64,000 bases of DNA from Hippopus hippopus (taxonomy: Eukaryota > Mollusca > Bivalvia > Cardiida > Cardiidae), in the NCBI GenBank assembly GCA_946811185.2, contig OX328104.1, forward strand, positions 45,988,505 through 46,052,504, read 5' to 3'. Each line of letters starts with the position of its first letter. The stretch's first letter is position 1. A program made the translations under genes and the position numbers. The notes under the pieces were generated by a model that was not told the origin of the DNA, made no database searches, and was given only the letters and a program-made list of their open reading frames with translations. Of this stretch, positions 42,563 to 54,886 are shown piece after piece.

Positions 42563-44109
42563 ATTAGTAAGCGGAAAATCCCTCGGATATTCCAGAGCAA
42601 CAGAGAACAATTAACAACTTCACTGTAACAAGCGATTTGCCGGCTTTACATTCCCCATGTGGATTTTCAACGATTAATAATATATGTATTCCAAACAGAT
42701 TTCTTTCAACGATAATTGATTGTTAGAATAATCTCTTGGAAAAAAATTCTGTGACGAACTCAGGGGAAATTCATAATTCACTTGAATTTCCTTTAAGAAC
42801 TCTGTGACTTGTTATTGTTTCATTAAAATGTTTCTTTGGTATTCGACACCTTTTTCCAAGTTGTATACCCTGTATAAGAATTACTACTTAAAAGCGACAT
42901 TTTAGGCCCCTGTAACAGACTGCTTTGAAAAACAACTTTCCATTGGTTAAATTCTGCGGGAACTCTTTGTAGTAACCGTCACCGTCATATTTGCAGACTG
43001 GGGTATCTGCTAAACAAAGTTTGAATCAAGTGATTAAATTAAGAACAAATGATGAATGAATTCAAAGAAAAAGGGAAAAAATAGAATTGTAAATTGAAAT
43101 AAACAATGACACACTGAAGAAATAGGTGAAATTTTCACTGCTTTGTAAAGCAAGTTTTTTTTATGACAAAATTTTATCATTTGACCAGAATCAAACTTTT
43201 AAACTCGCGCTTTTTTTTTTTTTTTTTAAACAAGAACAATTTTGAAAATATTTTGACAACGGAATACATTGCGATGTTTTTCATAGACATGTACATGTAT
43301 GTAACAATTTGTTATGTTGACAATCAATCTTCTGTCAGAACAAATCTGTTTCAGGAGGTTTAATATTTTCGTATAAGTCAATAAACAAATTGAAATGCTT
43401 TGTAAACCCTATCTAATAAGCCCGCCAAATCTGGGTTTTTTACATTTTTTTCCTGAATATAATTATGATTATATATTGATTTTCGATGTCAATTATATAT
43501 TGATTTTCGATATCACTCTCGTTTCGGGGGAAAAAAAAAACTTTGTTATGTTTGAAATCTATTTTTATAATCAAGTTTCATTACCCGAACAAAACGAGCA
43601 AAGGTTGAGTACTCTTTTAATTTTTCAAAAATGTCATTAACAGATTTCAGTGGTAGACAAGATTTCTCGTCTGTCAGCACAACGTTGTTTAAAGAGAAAA
43701 AATGCTCGTGACAATGTCTTTTACCCTTTTGTCTCAGTGTTTTCACATGGCATTTCTATATTAAACCTTTATTCCCGAGGGTCGCCATATCCTACAATGA
43801 CGCTTACATAGAGTTGTCTGCGACAAATTTCTTTCAAGAGGTTTCTGGTACATGAAGAGAAAGCTTTCTACAGAACACATTTAAGATCTTTATCTTGACA
43901 TGTTTTTCAGGATCTTCCTTTTTCTAAGTGGAACTTTATGTGACAAGTTTCATGAATGATGAATAGAGTTATATGGACGAGATCGTAGATAAATTGTTTC
44001 TCATGATTTTTAAATGTCTTTTTGAAGTATTGTCATGGTTAATTGCTTTAGTGACCTTTCCGAATCAATCGCTGTTCAGGACAAACGTATTCACTTGAAG
44101 TGAGTAAAC
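42563..44109. other. No recognised gene or mobile element
   Basis: About 1.5 kb of AT-rich sequence with poly-T at 43210 and a short repeat ATTATATATTGATTTTCGAT (43470, 43494). A possible relic of a family A core lies at 43690-43745. Confidence 0.4.
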
Positions 44110-44316
44110 CAATGCTTTGAGAATAATTAAGCTGACAACCAAAGTTGACTCGTCCACATTCAAAGAATTTGCACAGGAAAAATTAAATGTGGCGTATATT
44201 GGAAAGGTGAAAACGTGGTTACGCCCGGTTTCTTTTTCCACAATAATCTTTAAAAACTTTCTATCACGGAATCGTAAAAAAAGTAATTGCTTGTTTGTAC
44301 GTGCACTAGGTTAAAA
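44110..44316 (+). mobile_element. Family A element, heavily decayed
   Basis: CATTCAAAGAATTTGCACAGG, AAATTAAATGTGGCGTA and CACTAGGTTAAAAAG are recognisable. The hairpin arms hardly pair any more. Confidence 0.45.
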
Positions 44317-44878
44317 AGTAAAACTCAAACCGAGATCTTACTGCATGCACGTGATTTATACTGTCTTCTTAAATGTCAAATGAAGGTACAGCAAAACCTG
44401 ATTGGCTGAACCACTTGGTTTAGCCAACTGGAAATGTGTCACTGAAAATGAGAAAATTCTTGTAGACTAAGAAAGTTATTTTAAACTCAATTGAACCCAA
44501 TTAAAATGATTTTATTTGCTATTAGATGAGTAAGATTTTGCCATATACATAAATAACAGCATAAGACAGAACTTATTCATATACAATTTAGAGAATCAGA
44601 AACATTATTAATGACACGTTGTGGGTCTATTTATAATATTATTGTTTTCTTTTTAAATACTGCCTCTTTAATATAGTACCATTCTGATGTGGTACATGTA
44701 AGTGTAATCCATAGCTGTGCGAGGTCACTTATGACCTCGGGAAAATCTATAAGACTTTTTTGGTTTTTTTTCCTTACTTCAGATGTTTCAGTAATTGGCC
44801 GACTTTAATCATGTTATACTGTTTTTCAGGGACTTATGGCTAGTATGGGTAAAAACAAGTTGTGCTTGAGTATATATA
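44317..44878. other. No recognised feature apart from a weak family D relic
   Basis: CCTGATTGGCTGAACCACTTG, GTTTAGCCAACTGG at 44397-44432 is a family D core remnant. Confidence 0.4.
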
Positions 44879-46205
44879 CGAGGGGTGATCAGAAAGAACG
44901 CGGACCAGTGCCTTTATCGGAATATTGTTGTAAAAATCAACTTGGAATGTTTACTGTTTTTCAAAGTAACCTCCTTTGTGTTCTATGCACTTATTCATTC
45001 TTGATTCCCATGCGCGAAACACGTGCGCGAGCCCGTCACGTGACATCACTCTCAACGACCCGGTCATGGCATGGGTTAGCTCCTCTCTGCTCTCGTAGCG
45101 CGTGCCACGTAGAGAATCTTTCAAAACAGGAAATAGCCAAAAGTCACATGGGGCCAGGTCTGGACTATAGGCAGGATGGTCTAATGTTTCTATGTTTAGT
45201 TTTTTCAAAACTTCCTGTACAAGTTTGGCTTTGTGAGCGGGAGCATTATCTTGATGTAAAATGACGCCTCTCTATAGAAGTTCCGGCTGTTTTTTTCGGA
45301 TGGCCTGTATTAAATTCATTCGAATAATGCTGGCATAATACTCAGCATTGACTGTAGTATGTATAGGTACAACATGATTTAGAAGAAAACGTTGAGAAGA
45401 GAAAAACATGATGCACATAACTTTACCAACAGACTTAGAAAGTTTGGCTTTAACAGGGGACGGCGATGTTGGATGTTTCCATACACTGCTTTGTTGTTTA
45501 GATTCGGGCTCGTAAAAGTGTACCCATGTTTCATCGCATGTCACAATACGATCAGTAAAGTTTGATCCTTCTTTCCTAATGCGTTCTAAAATTTCAGAAC
45601 AAATTTCGACCCTAACCCCCATTTGCTCGGGCGTCAGTAGCCGAGGCACCCACCTTGCACAAACACGCGACATTCCAAGTTTGTCAGTTAAAATCTCCTG
45701 TGCACTTCCATAGGAAATGCTAAATGTGTCAGCTATTTCCCTGACAGTAACTCGACGATCTTGCTTTACATACTGCTGCACATCCGCGATAGTTTTGTCC
45801 GTTACTGATGTTGATGGACGGCCAGATTTAGGGTCATTTTCAACGGTTTCGCGTCCTTCTCTAAATCGTCCAATCCATTTACAAATACTGGTTTTCTTAA
45901 GTGCTGAGTCCCCATAAACTTTATCTAAATCGGCCTTAATTTCCGATGAAGACTTTCCGAGTTTAACGTAAAACTTTATAATTACTCTCTGCTCAAATAA
46001 AACGTCATCCGACATTGTGAACCGCTAACGCAGTATGTGATGTCATTGAAATGACGTCACTCTTTTCTTATTTGCCCATGACGTCATTTAAACGCTTGAG
46101 TAAGTAACCAGGTAATTAATGTTCATCTGTGCAAATTTTTGTTATCTTAAGTAAAGTAGTTTTTGAAATAATCGGGTGGTTCGCGTTCTTTCTGATCACC
46201 CCACG
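44879..46205 (-). mobile_element. mariner element, 1327 bp, reverse orientation
   Basis: Terminal inverted repeats CGAGGGGTGATCAGAAAG (44879) and CTTTCTGATCACCCCACG (46205). TA flanks at 44877-44878 and 46206-46207. Identical in length and very close in sequence to 18948-20274, but inverted and much better preserved. Confidence 0.95.
44951..46015 (-). pseudogene. mariner (DD34D) transposase with a single in-frame stop
   Basis: A 354-codon frame starts at the ATG at 46013-46015 (MSDDVLFEQRVIIKF). It has an N-terminal helix-turn-helix region (SICKWIGRFREG), the PKSGRPSTSVTDK linker, a second helix-turn-helix (TVREIADTFSISYGSAQEIL), the first catalytic Asp in VTCDETWVHFYEP, the second in HQDNAPAHKAKL and the third in AYSPDLAPCDFW. 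The second and third are separated by 34 residues. One TAG at 45272-45274, after KKQPELL and just before RGVILHQD, is the only lesion I found, and the frame continues unchanged to a stop at 44951. The full-length product is therefore lost, although suppression or a polymorphic reversion would restore the frame. Confidence 0.94.
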
Positions 46206-47134
46206 TATAATAGTATCTCATTATTTTGTTTCAAACTGAATCTCTCTATCAAGACAATGAAACTGTAGTTTTCGTGGCGAAGCATTTTTACAGTTACATA
46301 CATGTTCAGACAATCCTGCCTTATAGTTATCGCTTTTTTATATTACTATATCTAAATGTTATCGATGATATTAAACATAGACAAAAAACATACATCTATT
46401 GGTCTTTTTTAGACAGAACCATGATTGCCACAAACAATGACCGAAACGTATTTTCATATTTGCTAATCACCGGTTTTTCAATAGTTTTATGTTATAATCA
46501 GGTTTTAATGTGTTCATGTTTGATGAAAAAAAAAAAAGATGGCATTGACTTAAAAAGATGAAACAGGCATAGACTTTCGAAATAAATGTAACTTGGTCGC
46601 TGAAAGATTAAAACAAATAATGTTACTGTTTAGCCATTTTTGTGTAAAATTATCACGAAGCCTTCTTCGTTCATTTTTAGATAAGAAATTAACAATTAAG
46701 TTTTATCCAAACTTTTCTTTTTTTTTTTCTTTTTCAGAGCAGTTAAATGAAATTCACATGTAAATCAAATACTGACAATGTTATAAAATTTTGTTTTTAT
46801 AACGGGGGTACTGCCAGATTTAATCTTTATTAACGACGTATATGACAAATGTTTGCGCGCATCCTACTGCGCATGTATTTTTGTCGTGGATATTGAATCA
46901 AAAGTGCAACAATGTATTTTTTGCACATAATGGTAATACTATTGGTGCAATGAAACGAGTAGCACTTTCATCGGGTAGTATCGGTGAAGAGAAAAAAATG
47001 GATCTTTGTACTGTCACCGTGAAATAATTATAATGCTGCAGACACGGCGTTACACACCAAACAAGGAAACAAAGGCAGGAAATTTAAAGCTGTGGAAGTA
47101 TAGCTGTTTCCACTTCGAAAATTATTGTTGGTAA
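46206..47134. other. No recognised feature
   Basis: About 930 bp of AT-rich sequence. Reading frames are short and low-complexity. Confidence 0.45.
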
Positions 47135-47183
47135 AGGAGAAATCGCTCCTATTGAGCAATTTCTCCTTTTCCCACCATGTCTG
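47135..47183. mobile_element. Isolated family A-type hairpin
   Basis: GGTAAAGGAGAAATCGCTC pairs with GAGCAATTTCTCCTTTTCC. It shares its inner stem with the units at 29438-29898 rather than with the standard family A. No element ends found. Confidence 0.6.
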
Positions 47184-48169
47184 CTGAGCTTTTAACCTAT
47201 TTTTCCTTGAAAAAAATAACTTCCACAGTGACCTTCAACCTTGTTTTCTGACGAAATAAGCACGGATAGGTGCCATTTTTATTTTTTCTTATTGTTTAGA
47301 ATTGTAAATACTAAAAGTGGAAAGTTTAAGAAAAATCTGTCCGTTAGAAAGTATGTATTTTTTTAAGATTAACCCTAAATTCGATCAAATTATCTCCCTT
47401 TTTAACTCAATGGTCTATATACATGTATAACATGCATATTTGTACATTTACCATGCTCGAAACTAAGCTTTTATATATTTTTTGTGCAAAAATATATGAA
47501 TTATCATTAAAATATTATATTTTTCCTGTAATTTTCCTGGGTAACTGACTATTAAATAAAGGCGCTTTAAATCTAATATAAGCTGAATTTTGGAACTGTA
47601 TATACCTTTTTCAAAGGCAAATTTCTCAGAAACGAGCACGGTGACCCACATCTTTTTTTACTGTTGTCTCCTAGAGACATAATGAGCTTTGTATCAGCAA
47701 AGTTTTAAAAAAATCTGTTCGTTAGAAAAATTTGTCATATACGTCGTTAAGAATGATTGGTCCAGGACCCAGAGCTCAGGATGCATACGCATGATAGCAA
47801 TTAACATTTTTTGGTTAGCTTTCTTTAACAAACAAACCGGAGACGATGTAGGGAAAACTTCTATTGCATTCTCCTGTTCAAGTAGCACTTTCCACTTAAG
47901 CAATCTTTCTATCCATGAGACTAACGACCATCAGGCTACCTCATGACCAGGGTGTGTGCATATGGAAACAAAAGTGCTGATGACTTCAGGTCGGCTAATG
48001 ATATCGCAGAAATCTTTGCAGTATCAGTTTTGATCAACAAAACTAAATTTTCGTAAAAGAGAGGTTGTCAAAGTGATTAAACTTGACGGTTCCGAATAAA
48101 AGATAATAAAAACTATGGCTCAAATGGAAGTTGATTACTTTTTCGTCACATTTAACAAGACTGTTTGTA
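47184..48169. other. No recognised feature
   Basis: Unassigned AT-rich sequence. Confidence 0.45.
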
Positions 48170-49150
48170 TGGCCAGCCTAGAGTACTGGTCATAAAACAC
48201 AATTTGCCCCTTTCAAATGCCTTAAATAAGATGCATTGCAAAAAAAAAAAATTTTTTTTTCTTGGTGTCATCTGGCCAAAAAATAAAAAGCGCTTCTTTT
48301 GCAAACTAGTCCTGTTTACCCATGCAATATCGGCTGTAGGAGCTAAAATATTATATGAAAGAAATTTCTTTTCCTCTAGTGTAATTGAGCCATAAAAAAA
48401 ATCAGCTTCATTTTTGCATTTTTTACCTGTCATGTGATATAAGATGCCAGTGATAGGTATTTGATGTAACAATTATATATTTGCCAGTAATAGGTATTTG
48501 ATGTAACAATTTATTTAAACAAATTTCTAAATTTCGAATTTATGTGGCCTTAAAATATTATATGCCTTTTAAGCATATTTGTAACATTATATCGATGCAA
48601 GGGCAATAGTGGACGCAGTGGACGCTGGCATATCAAATAAAACGCATTTCAGAATATCTTTTCGCCCATGAAATTCCCTTATTTGCATACTTGTCACATT
48701 ATTCCTATCAAACTCCGGTTGTTGGCACCGGTGCATCATTTAAAAATGCATTTCGAAATGTTTTTTTTTTTCCTCGGGCCTTATCAATCCATAAAATGTC
48801 GATAATTTTTTTTTTTTTCAAAATTATTTTCGCATTTTAGAAATTTCTGTTCCTCGAACTTTCATTTGGCCATAACAATTTTCCCAGTTCTGGTAATAGA
48901 ATGCATTCTGAAATTTCTTTTCCTCGAACTTTATTTGGCTATAAAATTATACTTAAATATCTTTCCTTGCATACATGTCACATGACAACCAAGCAATGGC
49001 AGTTATGAGCACTATAACATCATATAAATCTAAATAGTATGTCAAAATTTGCTTTCCAGCAAACTTTATTTGATAATAAAGTATCACATGTTTTTATACC
49101 TGTCACATGATATGCATGCAATACCGATTACGGGTATCAGAATATTTATG
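48170..49150. repeat. Strongly degenerate tandem repeat
   Basis: Recurrent blocks GAAATTTCTTTTCCTCGAAC, CTTTATTTGGCTATAAA, TTGCATAC.TGTCACAT and ATGCAATACCG return every 110-140 bp. The order is kept but sequence identity is low, so unit borders cannot be fixed by eye. Confidence 0.55.
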
Positions 49151-50176
49151 CCTATTGCTCAGATAGTTTTATGTATACCTTGTCTAAAACCATTTTATTA
49201 TGCGGACTGTGTATTTATGATCCTTTAATACTCTGAATATGCTGTGTCTACACAGAGCCAGTTGCAGATACGAAGAGATCGAGAGGTACAGAAAAAATAA
49301 TGGTTAATCTCCCTTCGTTTTTCAGAAAGATATCTAAAGCTTAGAATTCTAATACTGTGAAATGAATATTTCTAGTAAGTAGATTGTTATTCATAGTCGT
49401 CTTGGCTAAAATATCTCACAAATAATCACACAGTAACAGCAGATCTTTAGGCTTCTTACGATATATTATTCTTGATCAACATTGCCCGCAAAGCCAACCG
49501 AGGTAGTCCTCAGCACTGTCAGGGTTGCTTTCGATTTGTCCTTCCTGACAGGTTACGTCGCCATTAAAATAGGTTGTGACTCTCATAATTGTACTGTGTG
49601 CATGGCATGTGACAGTTTTATAGCAGTCTTTGCATCGCAGACTTCGGTTACAGCAAATATAAATGCTTTAAAATAAGATGAGTGTGATTATCCATAAAGA
49701 CACCAAAGAAATATTATCAGATTATTTATTCAGACAGAGTTATTCGATTTCCATTTTGTGATCCCTGATAGGGATATAAAACTGCTGTTACTCATTTGCG
49801 ATTTACAAAGTTTTAACCTTATGTCACATAGGTTGACTTTAGACCCCCTGAAATAAGAAACAAGTATTACATAAAAAACAGCAGTTGAAAGACCCAAATA
49901 TTGAGTATGTCTTTCTTGGGTTGTGTATAAAACATTTTTTGAAATACAGCATTTACTGGTTAAAGCATTGGCTTCTTGTCACACATCGTTTTCAAAAATT
50001 GTTAGCTGACGAAAAAGGTATTCATGTGGGTAATGTCTGAATTGGATGCCGTCTACTGACATGAATATAGATGGTATAAAGTCTGATTTTCTTCGGTGAA
50101 CCCACCAAAACTTAGTAACAAGTCACACAAAAGGAATATTTAAAAAAAAAATGAAACTGTCTTTCTTGATTTTAAC
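49151..50176. other. No recognised feature
   Basis: About 1 kb, unassigned. Confidence 0.45.
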
Positions 50177-50399
50177 AACCCTTTACCACAAACTTCCGAG
50201 TTTTGTCGACCCCGAGGAAAAAGGCTTTTAAAAACATTTTAGGATAAGGAGAAAATGTTGTAAACCAGCAATTTCTCCTTTTCCCAAAATGTTTTCAACC
50301 CTTTCACAGAGAATTGCTATCATTTGAACATTAAAGTTGTCGTCTGCAATTCCTTCCAATTTCAACGAGTGCAAAATTTTCTCGTCTGGTAAAAGGATA
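50177..50399 (-). mobile_element. Family A hairpin element
   Basis: ACCCTTTACCACAAACTTCC opens and CTCGTCTGGTAAAAGGATAA closes the element. The core hairpin at about 50232-50298 pairs GGATAAGGAGAAAATG with a partly decayed arm. Confidence 0.7.
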
Positions 50400-52189
50400 A
50401 AGAACAAGAAATTCTTCTTTTTTCCCATAATGTTTATCGAAACTGATTAATGCACGGATGCAAACGCTCATATCTGTGTGATAAATGTTTAATTGGTATG
50501 CTGTCTTCTTACATAAATATACAGTAAAAGTTGTCTTAGTGGCCACTCGTATTAGTAAACAGCCTGTATTCAACAAGCTAACTGTATTAAGCAGGTACAT
50601 ATTGAGTTCCGAAAGATGGCAAATATACAGTATTGAAATAATACCTGTATTAAGCAAACACCTGTCGTAGAAAAGCACATTTTGATTGTCCTTTAGATGC
50701 TTGCTTAATAGGTTTGATCATAGAAGCTATATAACGTCTGGCAAATTATATATAATTTTTTTTATTAATATTGACATTTCTCCAATTATAATTAGAAGTA
50801 CAAAACCTGTTTTAGATTAAAATTCTAGCCTTTTTCAATTGTTCGATCATTTCGAGGTAGCAATGGTTATTTCTTTGAACACTAGTGTGGCAACATCTCA
50901 CTCGAGTAGAAATTTCTCTAGTGTGTTAAACTCAGACAGCGTGAGAGGGGAAAACGGTAAAGGAAACAGATGAAAACTAAACAGACTAATAGGAACTAGT
51001 TTTCGTCCCATCTAGATGCAGTGCGATCTGGGTGCTTTTAAATGCATAAACCATCTGTCGATAATCACTTAAAGAAGACTTAAAGAAGACTTTTATTGCA
51101 AGTCCTATGAAGAAAACTATGTACTTGTCTGTAATCCTAAGAAACAAATAGTAAATAAACGAAGTACAAAACAGTTTTGCCCGATTAAACCATTTGGCAA
51201 TTTTTTTTGAAGATAGCAAATACTGTACCTCTTTACCTCATCGTGAAACAACTGTACGGCAGACCACTTTGAAAACACCACCGTAAAATATTAAGTATTA
51301 GCCTAAATTTAGGTTTCTTACATGGTTACAAATAAATCCAATGCGCCATATTGGTGAACTGTTTCACCAGTGTTCTGGTGCAAGACATACACGGACGTCT
51401 GTATGCGGTAAAGGGTCTAGGCGTTTTTCTTGAAGCTGGTCTGATTTACGAAAAAACGACAAAATCAGAATAACCTTCCACATATATCTTTCTTAACCAG
51501 TCAAGCCGGAACTACTTTCTCGCCTTCCACTGAAACCGGAGACATAAGAAACACTTAGACGTGAAAACAACCCAATTTATAAAACGTACTATATTAGTAT
51601 TTACAAAGCCTTTTGGGACAAATGTAATTGTTTTCTGCGAAATTTTGAATTCTGTAGAGACTAGTTTGCTGAATTGCTTAGTTTGTGCAGGATGAATCCC
51701 TGAATTAAAAAGGGGAATTCTATTTGTTTTTACAAAGCACGACAATTTGTGGGAAAAAAAATCTAAAATAGGATACTGTATGCAAAAACTGGTAGTACAC
51801 GTAATTGAATGAATCGTTTTAACCCACTTATGAAAGAATGTAAAATTTTATTGCACCAACACAGAAGACTGGAAGTGATTACACATAGGACATAAAAATG
51901 CAGGAAAGGAAATATCATTTTCTGAGCAACACGTAAAAATAAAATAATAAAAAAAAAAAGTTGTTGCTTTCTACAAGTCACTTCTCCATTTCCAGATATT
52001 TCCATAAACTGTGCAGTATTGGTGCATGAAAAGTCGCATGAACACGATGTTGGATTTGGTCGCGTAAGTAATAATACGAAGCACAAAGTGAAAGAAGTTT
52101 CTTTCATTTTTTTGTTTGTTATGAGAGATAAAAATCCCGCAAAGTTTTTTGCTTTCGTAACAAGATGTATAACGATCTAATACATTTAA
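50400..52189. other. No recognised gene or repeat
   Basis: About 1.8 kb, the longest feature-free stretch. The longest frames (114-115 codons, minus strand) are hydrophobic or low-complexity and show no domain I know. Confidence 0.45.
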
Positions 52190-52412
52190 CCTTTCACTCA
52201 GCAAACCCATGTTTTAACAGCAATGAATATAAGTCTTTTAAAAATCAATGTGAGAAAATAATAAAATGCTGGTGAACCAGCTTTTTCTTCGTTTCAAACA
52301 TTTTCTTTTTTTTTAAATACCTTTCAAAGAAATAAACCACCACTTGAGTCACTTTGATTTATCGTCGGCAAATTTATGCTTTCAGTTTGGCCCACTCTAA
52401 AATTTTGAGTTA
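52190..52412 (-). mobile_element. Family A hairpin element
   Basis: TTTAACCTTTCACTCAGCAAAC opens. The core hairpin at about 52240-52310 is decayed, and the right end is AAAATTTTGAGTTAAAA. Confidence 0.6.
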
Positions 52413-53762
52413 AAATGATAGGCAACTTTTGACAAACAATCTCCAACAGACGACTGACAAAAGGACCTCTGTAAAATAAGTATAATTCACATGAATAAAC
52501 ATTAAAACATTGTGACAAAAGGGGAAATAGCCCTACACGGAAATTGCCCGAAAAGAAATTTAGCACCGAGTTCGATTGCTCAAAGGTCCAATCCAAATGG
52601 CGACTGCACTCAATACCCGGCTTTTCTAAGATTTTGTGTGAAAGTTAATGACAAATAAAGCATATGAAGAGCTTTATCTTTTTTTTTTTTTTCGGAAGAG
52701 ACATTTTTAGTATAATATGCATTTTTTTTTTTTTTGTCAACAAACTATCAACATTTGATACCAGCCGCATCAATTGTGCAGTTTCGAGAAAACAATCGCT
52801 CAAATACAAAATGTTGCGATTTCATTTTTTTTTTGGGGGGGGGGGATATAATTTCCTACGTTTGAGGAACGAATTAGAAGGAAATTATTTTCCCTTGTTC
52901 GATGACGTTTCTATATGTACCTGTAGGGTATAAAGCACGGGATTCATGATAGGCAGGTTGTACAGGTTGTACATGTTGGTACAAGGTTCATTCAGCTTTG
53001 AGAGGGCAACGCGTACAGACGTTTTTTTTTTTTTGTTAAAGTAAGCGTGCGTACCTAGGCACGGTCGCTAATTCCTTGCAAAAATACCATTGATCCAGTA
53101 GTACCATTTCCAAAGAAATCACTTGATTTCCACGGGCGTTGTTATTGTCATTTACATTTCATTGAAGTTGTTTTCGGTAGCTTAAAATTCAATTCATTGA
53201 ATGAGGCCCAACATTCCATGGCACTAGACGTTGACAAATGGGCACAGGTTTTCAGAGGTTTTTCTACATGTAGTTTTTATCTCTGGTTTTTCCTGGGCGA
53301 GTCGGCCATACAATTACTGATAAATTCAATGAACGATGCTTATATGGTAAAAAATACTGTTGAAAGAGACAGAAATCACCATTTTCATTACTAATATCAT
53401 GTAATATTACATATAGTCATGTATTGTACACACCGGGTTGAGCTATAAATTGAATAATGCCTATGTGTAGTATGTATTCATATTCCTGTGTCGCTGCTCA
53501 TACCAGCATTTCTGTTTGCGCAACAAAGGTTTTTGTTGCTGTTGTAGACAACATCTAGGAGGACAGGTGTAGTTCTTCAAGTTCGGTCAAGCTAAACAAG
53601 AGTCGGTGTATTACTACATATATGTGTTTATGGTTAGTTGTGATGTACGTAATGTATTTGTAGGTATATAAGCTTGCTCTCTCAAGTGCTCTATACCACG
53701 TTACCATTTGAAATAAATATGCTATATTTATATTGACTTGTGTTGTGCTATGAGAAGGTTTG
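52413..53762. other. No recognised gene or repeat
   Basis: About 1.3 kb with several poly-T and one poly-G run. Short frames only. Confidence 0.45.
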
Positions 53763-53893
53763 AGGGTTAAGGGAACATCTCTTAATAGGACAATCTAGAA
53801 CCAAGATCTGACTGCACGTCCTGTGCAGTCTAATCTTGGATCTACACTGGACGTAAATGCGCATTGAGGCGCAGTTAGCAGCCTAAGGGTCAA
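53763..53893. mobile_element. Family C hairpin element, short form
   Basis: GGGTTAAGGGAACATCTC..GGACAATCTAGAACCAAG opens. The stem GACTGCACG, TCCTGTGCAGTC is preserved, and the end is TTAGCAGCCTAAGGG. Confidence 0.65.
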
Positions 53894-53959
53894 TATAACA
53901 TGTAGAAATTTTTCTTTTAATCGATGTGAAATAAATAAGCTTAAAGAACATTGAAATTT

Positions 53960-54180
53960 TACCAAGGAAGTCTGTGTTAAAATGACTGCGGGGAAAAAAG
54001 CTCTTGAAAACAATGTAGAAAAAATAAAAAGAATACTGGTAATCAACAGTTCCTCCATTTCCGACATAGTTTGCTATCTTGTCGAAGACAAATCTAATAA
54101 CATTAGCCGCATTTAATAAGTTCCCTGACAGTACTTGTATTTCGGACTATTCTAAAATTTTGCCGTCTGGTCCTCTGGTA
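53960..54180 (-). mobile_element. Family A element, decayed
   Basis: CTCTTGAAAACAATGTAGAAAA, GAATACTGGTAATCAACAG and TTTTGCCGTCTGG are family A landmarks. The hairpin is imperfect. Confidence 0.55.
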
Positions 54181-54252
54181 TATAATACAACTACTAAAAT
54201 GGGACATGCAATAGATTTCCGTCAGTGAGTAAACAGATAAATATCCTATAGT

Positions 54253-54312
54253 TGAGCCATGCTACGTGAAAATGGGGTCGGCAAAATGTCGACTCGTGTC
54301 GAAACTTTTTAG
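54253..54312. mobile_element. Family B left-end fragment
   Basis: TTGAGCCATGCTACGTGAAAATG, then GTCGAAACTTTTTAGCGC, truncated. Confidence 0.5.
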
Positions 54313-54728
54313 CGCAAATTCGCTTACTGTGATCGTACTGGGCGGAACCAACTACATCATGCGTAACGTCGCATGCGAGCTCACCTTCAGTTTTGAATAG
54401 CTGGTTTGTATTATGTTATCAGTTTGACCTGAACCGAATACTGACACACAGGCTTGCGCTCTACTCATTCTACTTTCAGTTTAGTTTAAACATATTTTAT
54501 TGATTATTAACTTACAATATGTCATAAAACACAATACAAATCAATAGGATTGGAACGAAAGCATACCTTACTAGGTTCTTCTCCTAGTGGATAACAGAGG
54601 AATACCCAGAAATCACTGTGAGGGGAAAAAACACAAAAAACGATGACGAGGAAAACAGAGGAAAAAAATGACAAAAAATGAAACAGAAGCACAACGTGTT
54701 GCATGTTTAAGTTAGTTTCAGCTAGTAT
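54313..54728. other. No firm feature
   Basis: AAACATATTTTATTGATTATTAA near 54487 looks like a reversed retroelement tail, but no element could be delimited. Confidence 0.35.
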
Positions 54729-54814
54729 CACACTGGAGAGACTTTACGTACTTGCTCCAGGTCAACGTTACCACACTGGAGAGACCTAACGTACTTGCTC
54801 CAGGTCAACGTTAC
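54729..54814. repeat. Tandem repeat, two 43-bp units
   Basis: CACACTGGAGAGAC starts at 54729 and 54772, each followed by ACGTACTTGCTCCAGGTCAACG. A third partial unit may follow to 54845. Confidence 0.85.
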
Positions 54815-54886
54815 TGCTCCTGTCAATTCAACGTACCCGCTGCAGTAAAAAACATGGCTGAGCCCATAAGATTCCACAAGGTAAGC

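Noticed and set aside
44836..45264. 142-codon plus-strand frame
   Set aside because: Antisense to the mariner transposase, whose motifs are clear on the minus strand.
50228..50678. 115-codon minus-strand frame as a membrane protein
   Set aside because: It overlaps a family A element at its end, has no convincing start and shows no recognisable domain.
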